Of a DNA stretch of 19,135 bases, positions 12,985 to 19,135 are shown piece after piece. Origin of the DNA: an uncultured Eubacteriales bacterium. GTDB taxonomy: Bacteria > Bacillota > Clostridia > Christensenellales > Borkfalkiaceae. The notes beneath the pieces were generated by a model that did not search any database, had not been told where the DNA came from, and saw only the letters and a list, made by a program, of their open reading frames with translations. The stretch's first letter is position 1. Each line of letters opens with the position of its first letter. The stretch lies in contig UQTB01000033.1 in NCBI GenBank assembly GCA_900543915.1, forward strand, positions 1 to 19,135. Direction: 5' to 3'. Both the position numbers and the translations under genes were made by a program.

Positions 12985-15900
12985 TTATGACGCGGCGCCG
13001 AGGTTTTTCAGCGTCTCGTTATTCTGCGCAAAAGCATAGAACGCAGCGGCAGCGGCGCTGTCGTTCAGCTGAAGCACATAGCGCGTTCCCACCTGCACGT
13101 TGTTGACGTAACGCAAGGTCTGCTCCGATCCCGTTTCGGTCGCCGTCGTGGCATTTTTCCCGAAATTGACGAGACAGTCGATGTTGTTCGTTTCATCCGC
13201 ATCGCTGTTTTTAGCGTTGATATCCTTGATCATGTCGTTGATTGTGAAGCTCGACTTGCTGTATTTATATTCCGCCCATTCGATCGTGATTCCCTCGTTC
13301 GCCGCCTCAAATGCAGCCTTGACGGCGGCAAGCTCCGCTTCGGTAATCGGGTTGGAGCTCTGGAAATAATACCCCACGCGCAGCACGGTCGATGCCGGCT
13401 CGTCGGGTTCCGGCGTTCCCGTCATATAAGAATAGAACAAAACCGCATTGTCCCGATTCGCACAGCCGGCGACGACGCCCACTTTGCGGGACGTATTTTC
13501 AAACATTCCCTCCAAAACCGACGCTTTGCCGTATTTGTCGTCAAGGACAATGGAATGCGTGTCGTTATCCATTTTATTTCCACTGATAACAACATCAACC
13601 GTACCGTCATTGAGCACAAATTGGTTAAAACCATCGTTGTTCATCTCCGAACCGATCAGATACCGAACATTTAAAGCAGCTTTTCCGTTGGCGGCAAGAT
13701 ATGCTGCAAATCCGTTTTTCACCGCTTCCACTTCTTCCGTTGTAATATATGGGGTTGAAGTTGCATCTTTGGTCGTATAAATCGCGACGACAAGATCATA
13801 GCTCTGCGCCGCGAATACGGGATACAGCGTGACCTTTCCGTCCACGAGCAGGCTTGCCACCTTCTCGTAAGTGATGGTATTGCCCTCTATTTCCGCTTCG
13901 GCCGCGTTTTCGGAGGTCGCCCAGCCCGTCTGGACGTACCCCGCCGGCACTTCCACCTCGGGAATCTCCGCGCTGACGCCCAGAAGCGTGTTGATCTCCG
14001 TAGTGATCGCCGTCTTGCCGACGACGGTCACCGTCGCGCTGTGATTTTCAATCCCCGTGATATAGGAGTAGAACGCCAGCGCGTACTCCGTATCCGTCAG
14101 GAGCGCGGCCTGCCGATTTGCTTCGGCCGTCTCGAACTGAGCGGCGATCGCGGCTCTCGTCAGAATGGATACGCCGCCCGTCGTAGCGATATTCGTTCCG
14201 CTGCCGATGATGACGTCGATGGGCTTTTCATACGCATTGACCTGCGCGCCGAAGTCTGCCACACTGAGTTTATCTCCTTCAAAGTGGACAAAGTTGATCT
14301 CATAGGTCGCCGCGACGCCCAGATAAGAGATGTAATCCTCCTTGATCTTGTCGCCCTGTGCCGCGCCGATATAGCGGTCGTACACGGCGACATAGAGGGC
14401 CCCCGTCTCTTCGCGCTGCTCAAAGCAGGCGTACAGCTTTGCGGTTCCGTCCGCCGTCACGTCCAGCAGGTCGTAAAGGGAAATCCCCACGCCGGCCGCA
14501 AACGCGATTGTGCCGCCTTCGGTCAGCGCCCATCCGGTAAAGCGATATCCGCTCTTCGACGGACCGGAGATGACGGAAGGCGTCTCCGCGACCGTCACCG
14601 TCTTCCATTCCTCCCCGCCGTTATAGAGAATCACCTCGATGGTCTCCTCCTCCGCGTACGCGACGTTCAGCTTGATCGTCGTCCCGTCAAAGACGAAAGC
14701 GTTGTTGCCGTTGATCGTCCCGAGGAAGGATTCCCCGAGGAGCACGTTCTCCGTCTTGCCGTCGTACGAACCGGCGGCAATTTCCATCTTTTGATTGTTT
14801 GCGCCCTGAGGTTCCGTCAAAGCGACAGCGGCGGGATTTTCTGCCAGGCTCTTCGCATTCGGGTTCGCGGAGAGATATACGCTGCTGTTCGCGGTCTTTG
14901 CCACGGCATAACCGGTGCCCTCCGTAAAGCAGAATACGTTTACCGTGACAACGCAGTTGTCTACGCTGCCGTTTTCATCCAGACCGACGATCCCGCCGAC
15001 ATTGGTTCTGCCGCCCACGTAGCTGACGATTTTTGGCGTGGATTTATAGATACCTTCCGCCATGCAGTCGGTGATCGTACCCGCGTTCGCGCCCGCGATG
15101 CCGCCTACGTTTTCATCTCCGTGCACGCGGATGCCCGAGAACGAGCAGAGCGAGACGGTCGCGCCCGACAGATTGTAGCCGACGATGCCGCCCAGATAGC
15201 TGTTGGTCGTCCCGGCGACGACCGCGCCCGCGTCTTCATAGCGCTGCGCCAGCAGCTTTCCGCTGCCCTCCGTCGCGCACTTCGTCACGATGCCCGCATT
15301 GATCCCCACGACGCCTCCGCCGTAAGAGTAATTGGAAAGGGACTTTCCGCCGCTCTCGACGGAGTTATACGCGCCCAGACAGCCCTCGCTGACGCACAGC
15401 TCGACCAGCCCCTTGTTATAGCCGACGATACATCCGCCGCCGATCCCCGCCTTGACGACGCCCGTCGCGGAAGAGGAGGAGACGATCTTGCAGTCGTAAA
15501 CGACGCCCGTCTCTTCGTTGGTCCCGACCACGCCGCCGGCAATGCCGCGCGCGCCATTGCCGTCTTCCAGCGCCTCGTTGAGCGCGTTGGCAAAGCCGTT
15601 GGAGCCGACGGAGCCCGAAGTGCTCTCCACGTTGGCAGTCACGTTCACGCTTTCCACTCTGCCGGCGTTGAAATCCGCCACCGTGCCGATGCTGTCAAAC
15701 GACGTGCTCGTGATCTTGCCCGCAATATTGAGGTTTTTGACGACGCCCTTTTCTCCGATCTTATAAATCGCCGCGGAATTGGCGTTTTCAAAGGTGATCG
15801 TCCTGCCGGCGCCGTCCAGAACGCCGTTGAATTCAAATCCGCGCTGCGCCGCGCGGCTGGTCTCCAGCGTAATGTTGGCAGCCATTGAAAAATAGGTGCC

Positions 15901-16587
15901 GGAAGAGACGTTTTCGCCGTTCACTTTGGTAAAGTCGAGCGCAGAGCCGATCAGATAGGGATTGGACTGCGTTCCCGCGCCGCCGAACAGCAGCTGATCC
16001 GCCGACGCCGTCTGCCCTTCGTAAGCGCTGTCCGTCACCGTGACGCTCCGATAGCCGCCCTGCGGAATCGCAGAGGGCGTAAAGGTCACGACAAACGACG
16101 CTTCGTCAAAGGCGACGGATCCCGTCAGGTTGACGGATTGCCCCGCTTTATCCGTAAGCGTAACGGTGTAATTTTCCGCCGGCGACGCCGCGGCCTGCGT
16201 CCACGTCAGCTTGCTGGTACACGCCTCCGCCGCCATCGCCAGTTCGCTCGGGTATTCGGATATGGTCCGATAGCCCGCGTAAAGCGTCATATTTTCCGTC
16301 ACGATATCGACGGAAAAGTTCCATTCGCCCGTAAAATCCTCGGTGCGGAACCAACCGGTGAACACCCGCCCGTCTTCAAACACCGGATCCGTCGGTTTAT
16401 TCCGGATCAGCCTGTTCTTGCTGACCTCGACGGTATCGTAAACTTCACCGTCCGCCATAAAGGTCACGGTGTACTTGTTGTCGTTTTCCGTCGTATTGTC
16501 TTTGCAGGCCGCTGTACCGAACGCCGCAAACAGCAGACAGAACGCGGCAACCAGAACGAGAAGCAGTTTCTTTCTTCCGCCAAACAT
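12985..16587 (-). CDS. Large surface lipoprotein with InlB-type, GLUG-type and a triplicated unknown domain
   Basis: A 1200-residue lipoprotein: signal peptide with lipobox GTAAC (Cys28). Domains in order: an InlB B-repeat/Listeria-Bacteroides repeat (about 38-106, with GRVFTGWF and LYAGY); a beta-rich linker; a long GLUG-type repeat region (about 345-565) with recurrent GGIVGxN, GGVVGxN and GGIAGxN; a second InlB-like unit (about 648-725, SGYRFTGWAL, LYACF); then three diverged copies of a domain of about 120 residues (730-845, 929-1057, 1067-1188), the first two separated by a third InlB-like unit (851-928, YVQTGWA, LYPVF). InlB and GLUG repeats occur in adhesive or stalk-like surface proteins of gut bacteria. 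No catalytic motif is visible. ATG at 16587 has AGGAGG 8-9 nt upstream. A strong promoter and long leader precede it. It heads a cluster with two hydrolase genes. Confidence 0.9.
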   Translation of the reverse strand: MFGGRKKLLLVLVAAFCLLFAAFGTAACKDNTTENDNKYTVTFMADGEVYDTVEVSKNRLIRNKPTDPVFEDGRVFTGWFRTEDFTGEWNFSVDIVTENMTLYAGYRTISEYPSELAMAAEACTSKLTWTQAAASPAENYTVTLTDKAGQSVNLTGSVAFDEASFVVTFTPSAIPQGGYRSVTVTDSAYEGQTASADQLLFGGAGTQSNPYLIGSALDFTKVNGENVSSGTYFSMAANITLETSRAAQRGFEFNGVLDGAGRTITFENANSAAIYKIGEKGVVKNLNIAGKITSTSFDSIGTVADFNAGRVESVNVTANVESTSGSVGSNGFANALNEALEDGNGARGIAGGVVGTNEETGVVYDCKIVSSSSATGVVKAGIGGGCIVGYNKGLVELCVSEGCLGAYNSVESGGKSLSNYSYGGGVVGINAGIVTKCATEGSGKLLAQRYEDAGAVVAGTTNSYLGGIVGYNLSGATVSLCSFSGIRVHGDENVGGIAGANAGTITDCMAEGIYKSTPKIVSYVGGRTNVGGIVGLDENGSVDNCVVTVNVFCFTEGTGYAVAKTANSSVYLSANPNAKSLAENPAAVALTEPQGANNQKMEIAAGSYDGKTENVLLGESFLGTINGNNAFVFDGTTIKLNVAYAEEETIEVILYNGGEEWKTVTVAETPSVISGPSKSGYRFTGWALTEGGTIAFAAGVGISLYDLLDVTADGTAKLYACFEQREETGALYVAVYDRYIGAAQGDKIKEDYISYLGVAATYEINFVHFEGDKLSVADFGAQVNAYEKPIDVIIGSGTNIATTGGVSILTRAAIAAQFETAEANRQAALLTDTEYALAFYSYITGIENHSATVTVVGKTAITTEINTLLGVSAEIPEVEVPAGYVQTGWATSENAAEAEIEGNTITYEKVASLLVDGKVTLYPVFAAQSYDLVVAIYTTKDATSTPYITTEEVEAVKNGFAAYLAANGKAALNVRYLIGSEMNNDGFNQFVLNDGTVDVVISGNKMDNDTHSIVLDDKYGKASVLEGMFENTSRKVGVVAGCANRDNAVLFYSYMTGTPEPDEPASTVLRVGYYFQSSNPITEAELAAVKAAFEAANEGITIEWAEYKYSKSSFTINDMIKDINAKNSDADETNNIDCLVNFGKNATTATETGSEQTLRYVNNVQVGTRYVLQLNDSAAAAAFYAFAQNNETLKNLGAAS
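13024..14400 (-). repeat. Three tandem copies of an unknown domain in the lipoprotein
   Basis: Copies lie at 14400-14053, 13803-13417 and 13389-13024. Each has the same order of blocks. A starting strand: LYVAVYDRY, DLVVAIYTT, VLRVGYYFQ. A helix: DKIKEDYISYLGV, EEVEAVKNGFAAYLAAN, AELAAVKAAFEAAN. A central strand: IDVIIGSGTN, VDVVISGNKM, IDCLVNFGKN. A terminal helix: YALAFYSYITG, AVLFYSYMTG, AAAFYAFAQN. The strand-helix-strand order recalls one lobe of a periplasmic binding protein, but that is inference. Copy 2 is visibly more AT-rich than its flanks. Confidence 0.8.
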
Positions 16588-16703
16588 GGATAATACCTCC
16601 TGATACAATTTAGTTAACTGAAAAAAGCGCAGGGATGAGATTGCACTTTCAAGAGTTCCTTTTTTTAAAAACAGTCATGGAGCGAATTCGGCCGCGTTTT
16701 GCC

Positions 16704-16745
16704 TTTTTGGCGCATTCGCGCCAAAAAAACAGGTATACCTGTTTT
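16704..16745 (-). promoter_or_regulatory. Attenuator-like pair of overlapping hairpins in the lipoprotein leader
   Basis: Read on the minus strand, a perfect 20-bp palindrome (16745-16726, core CAGGTATACCTG) is followed by a run of seven T residues, like a weak intrinsic terminator. The same T-run is also the 5' arm of a second perfect 10-bp hairpin, TTTTTGGCGC-gaat-GCGCCAAAAA (16727-16704). The two structures cannot form together. The palindrome could instead be a protein operator. Confidence 0.5.
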
Positions 16746-16830
16746 CACTGCCGATAGCCGTTTCCTCTCTGCCGCCGTCGCTCTGCGGGCTTTCCGGGCG
16801 GAAGAGAAAAACGCCTTCCCTGTTTTTATT

Positions 16831-16859
16831 ATTATAACATTGAAAGACAAAAATGTAAA
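16831..16859 (-). promoter_or_regulatory. Strong sigma-A promoter for the lipoprotein cluster
   Basis: Minus-strand TTTACA (16859-16854) and TATAAT (16836-16831) are separated by exactly 17 nt. Transcription would start near 16824, leaving a leader of about 237 nt before the lipoprotein ATG. Confidence 0.85.
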
Positions 16860-17368
16860 TAGTGTTTTTGAAAATATATTTCGGATTTTCGATAAAAATT
16901 TTCACGCATTCCGAAGGGACAGCGAAAGCACGCCGGCTGACGCGCACAAGGGAAAGGAATTGCCGACGGCAGCGCCGCTGCTTCCCCCATAAACCATGGA
17001 ACCCGCGCCTGTTATGCCGCGCGTTCATAAACGATTCTTTTTATTAAGATTTCGGAGCTATTCTCTCGCTGCAGGTTTTGTCCTTTTCAAAAGCGCAGAA
17101 GAGCGGCAAACCCGCGCCGCCTGTTTTTGATTTCATACAGCCTGCGCAATCGGCCGCTCATTCCCCTCTTTATGATGCGATTTCCTTATAAAGTGGCCTC
17201 CCTTCCAAAAGCCCGCTCATTTTGTATATTTATGAATAAAACATGCAGTTATAAACAATGAATTCTACAATTTCACATGATCGAAAAAGAAATAAAAATA
17301 AAATTTTAAAAAATTTTTATATTTTCAGATAATTTTCAAGGTATATTTAAGCTTCGCGCGGTATCATG

Positions 17369-17406
17369 TAGGCGTAAACAGAGACCAACACTCTTGTTTA
17401 CGCCTA
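17369..17406. repeat. 12-bp perfect inverted repeat with extended stem
   Basis: TAGGCGTAAACA (17369-17380) is the exact reverse complement of 17395-17406. GAG/CTC extends the stem inward past one bulged T. No T-run follows on either strand, so it is not a plain terminator. It lies between an AT-rich stretch and the terminator at 17426-17464 and may be the 5' stem-loop of a small RNA. Confidence 0.6.
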
Positions 17407-17425
17407 TACTCTCTCCCTAAAATAT

Positions 17426-17464
17426 ACGGAAAACGCGCACCGATGACCGGTGCGCGTTTTCCGT
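17426..17464. terminator. Perfect 17-bp terminator-like hairpin
   Basis: Positions 17426-17442 and 17448-17464 are exact reverse complements around ATGAC. The GC-rich core (CGCGCACCG / CGGTGCGCG) is flanked by AAAA and TTTT, so it could terminate in either direction. No protein gene lies directly upstream on either strand. Confidence 0.75.
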
Positions 17465-17853
17465 TTCCGCGCGCTTTTTTCATTGTTTCGTATGAACATC
17501 TGTCACAGAAACGCCCTGCAAAGAGAAGCGGCGCGCCGGCAGAGAGATTTTTAACTTACATTTTAAAGGTTTCACAGCGCCTGTTTACAGGGCGTTGTCG
17601 CACTCTCTGCGGAAAAAATCCTTTCCCGTTGTTTCCGCTCTTATCCCTATCTCTTCCACAGGCGGGAGACGGAACGATTCCTTTCCAAAACACACATTCC
17701 TCCGTTTAACCAGACTCCGCGGAAATTTTTCTTATCCTTGCGGCATTCCGTCTATTCCGCGGCAAAAACGCAAGCCGGCGCGCTTTGATATGTCCACTCC
17801 TATTGCAGAATGATTTTCACGGATCACAACGCGAGCCGCTTATGGACTCTTTG

Positions 17854-17887
17854 CCCCCTTGAAAAAATTAGGGGGAAAATTTCCCCT
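17854..17887. repeat. Alternative hairpins sharing a G-run
   Basis: AGGGGG (17870-17875) can pair upstream with CCCCCT (17854-17859) or downstream with CCCCT (17883-17887). The loops are A/T-rich. Purpose unknown. Confidence 0.4.
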
Positions 17888-18148
17888 CGTCTCATCGCCG
17901 ATTCCTGCGGCTGCCGCGCTTTTTTCCTGCAAACCGCCTTACAGCCGCAATCGAAGGCGACGTTCCCCATTTTTTCAAATTGCATGGATCATGAAAAGGC
18001 GGTAAACAAAAGGATCCGTTTATCAGGCAAGAACTAATACGCATGAGCACACGTCAGAGCAATCCCCAAAGTACCGTTTCATCGTTTCGCCGCACATATC
18101 TGCTTCAAAAAAACGCAATGAAGTCAATCCAACACTGATTTTCGATAA

Positions 18149-18220
18149 TCGGCTTTGCCGACCCTTTTCCCGCTGAACGAAAGGATCGGCAGCGATCGCG
18201 GAAAAAAGGGGGCTTTTTTT
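18149..18220 (+). ncRNA. Candidate structured RNA ending in a U-run
   Basis: TCGGC-ttt-GCCGA (18149-18161) is followed at once by a closing helix, CCCTTTT and CCGC (18162-18173) with GCGG and AAAAGGG (18198-18210), that encloses GATCG-gcag-CGATC (18184-18197). GGC and seven T residues follow (18211-18220). The arrangement looks like the 3' end of a plus-strand transcript, but no promoter is clear. Confidence 0.35.
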
Positions 18221-18381
18221 AAACGCAATGGCCGAGGCAGCATTCGGCGTTCCTCTCTTTACATTCCCGACGGAATCTCCGCAAAGATCGGTCGAATCTC
18301 AATCCCCCGCGCTTTCCCTTTTGAACCTTGCATCAGAGGGAAACCGGGCGCATAACACTTAACGCTGTCTTTCAGGTGCGG

Positions 18382-18405
18382 GAGGCGGCACAATGCCTCT
18401 TTTTT
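18382..18405 (+). terminator. Plus-strand intrinsic terminator
   Basis: GAGGC-ggcacaat-GCCTC is followed by six T residues. No protein gene is upstream on the plus strand. It could block transcription heading into the rRNA operon or end a small transcript. Confidence 0.55.
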
Positions 18406-18474
18406 CCCCTTTGATGCTGCCGCGATTCGCCTGCGCTCTTTTTTGTCTGCGGCAGCAGGCGTGCATCCGGCACG

Positions 18475-18503
18475 AAAAAAGGACCTGCTGTTCAGCAAGT
18501 CCT
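18475..18503 (-). terminator. Terminator of the rRNA operon
   Basis: On the minus strand, 9 nt after 5S rRNA, AGGACTTGCTG pairs with CAGCAGGTCCT (11 bp including one G-U), followed by six T residues. Confidence 0.92.
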
Positions 18504-18511
18504 AATGAAAA

Positions 18512-18625
18512 GCAGCAACGACCTAATCTTCCGTGCGGTCGCCCGCAAAGTACCCTCGGCGCAGATGAGCTTAACTTCTGTGTTCGGGATGGGAACAGGT
18601 GGAGCCTCATCGCCATCGTCACTGC
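18512..18625 (-). rRNA. rrf: 5S ribosomal RNA
   Basis: The minus strand reads GCAGTGACGATGGCGATGAG, then the conserved CCTGTTCCCATCCCGAACAC, AGAAGTTAAGCTC and a 3' arm GGTCGTTGCTGC, the standard 5S layout of about 114-117 nt. Ends may be off by a few bases. It is the last gene of an rRNA operon transcribed leftward. Confidence 0.97.
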
Positions 18626-18801
18626 TATGGTATATATACGGGATTTCTCCCGGATATATCTCTCTCGATTCAGTTTGCCTTTTCTTTCCGGCAACCTGAC
18701 AACTGCATAGAATCTCTTTCCTAGTCTCTGTACTTCTTTCGGCTCAGCTCAATATAGTCCGCATAAGTTTTCGTTTTAATTCGCTCTCTTCTCATTGCTG
18801 A
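18626..18801 (-). other. 23S-5S spacer
   Basis: A spacer of about 175 nt without a tRNA gene. A stem at 18632-18659 (TATAT, CGGGA/TCCCG and ATATA with one A/G mismatch) lies just upstream of 5S and probably serves rRNA processing. A small TTGCC/GGCAA hairpin is at 18675-18694. Confidence 0.7.

Positions 18802-19135
<334 letters not shown>

Larger units (their letters stand above)
16860..18474. other. Gene-free region beside the rRNA operon
   Basis: About 1.6 kb without a convincing coding sequence: open frames are short, lack ribosome binding sites and show no recognisable protein sequence. 17220-17350 is strongly AT-rich, unlike the rest of the window. Several inverted repeats stand out and are listed separately (17369-17406, 17426-17464, 17854-17887, 18149-18220, 18382-18405). 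A smaller hairpin, GCTGCCGC/GCGGCAGC, lies at 18416-18456. No tRNA is seen. Confidence 0.6.

Noticed and set aside
14041..15888. Plus-strand open frame of 615 codons opposite the lipoprotein
   Set aside because: Antisense to the GLUG-repeat lipoprotein; Arg/Asp/Ala-rich composition without recognisable motifs or a ribosome binding site.
16704..16727. TTTTTGGCGC hairpin as a stand-alone intrinsic terminator
   Set aside because: The T residues precede and the A residues follow the stem on both strands, the wrong order; it is better seen as the competitor of the neighbouring palindrome.
17443..17813. Short plus-strand open frames in the gene-free region
   Set aside because: They begin inside a terminator hairpin or lack ribosome binding sites, and the translations show no conserved pattern.
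18626..18801. tRNA gene in the 23S-5S spacer
   Set aside because: No cloverleaf, GTTCRANNC block or CCA end is visible.

Overview
The window reads as a GC-rich (high fifties by eye) chromosome segment of a Firmicutes/Clostridia-type bacterium. Evidence: strong GGAGG-type ribosome binding sites, consensus sigma-A promoters (several with exact 17-nt spacers), a SpoVB-like flippase, the DUF421-DUF4363 pair, a THF riboswitch on an ECF folate-type S component, and Clostridia-like 5S and 23S rRNA. The large lipoprotein with InlB-type and GLUG-type repeats fits gut Clostridia, perhaps Christensenellales relatives; that placement is inference.

Layout. 1-1010: a minus-strand four-helix membrane protein with a perfect TTGACA-N17-TATAAT promoter. 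1202-2901: a minus-strand NCS2/AzgA-type purine permease with its own promoter, structured leader and terminator. 2940-3141: a gene-free stretch with a possible plus-strand promoter and a 21-bp bidirectional terminator, a candidate small RNA. 3308-5299: a small double-LysM protein (minus) divergent from a SpoVB/MATE-like flippase (plus), whose best ribosome binding site points to an AUC start. 5256-6064: a FolT-family S component (minus), overlapping the flippase tail to tail and controlled by a THF riboswitch with a terminator. 6102-7230: DUF421 and DUF4363 membrane proteins, translationally overlapping and closed by a strong terminator. 7271-9561: an SGNH hydrolase and the 4-alpha-glucanotransferase MalQ, apparently one operon from a strong promoter. 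9596-16859: a cell-surface cluster comprising a 1200-residue repeat lipoprotein, a membrane-anchored alpha/beta hydrolase with eight C-terminal helices, and a CE2-like esterase lipoprotein, behind a strong promoter and a roughly 240-nt leader with two mutually exclusive hairpins. 16860-18474: about 1.6 kb without a credible protein gene but with several strong inverted repeats. 18475-19135: the end of an rRNA operon on the minus strand (23S 3' end, spacer, 5S, terminator).

No mobile element, CRISPR array, defence system or phage gene is visible. The best leads for something undescribed are (a) the triplicated C-terminal domain of the large lipoprotein, (b) the attenuator-like leader before it, (c) the orphan promoter/terminator unit at 2959-3141 and (d) the structured gene-free region beside the rRNA operon. 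The lipoprotein and the esterase/hydrolase genes plausibly act together at the cell surface on acylated polysaccharide or an envelope polymer, but substrate and joint function are inferred only from gene order and domains.
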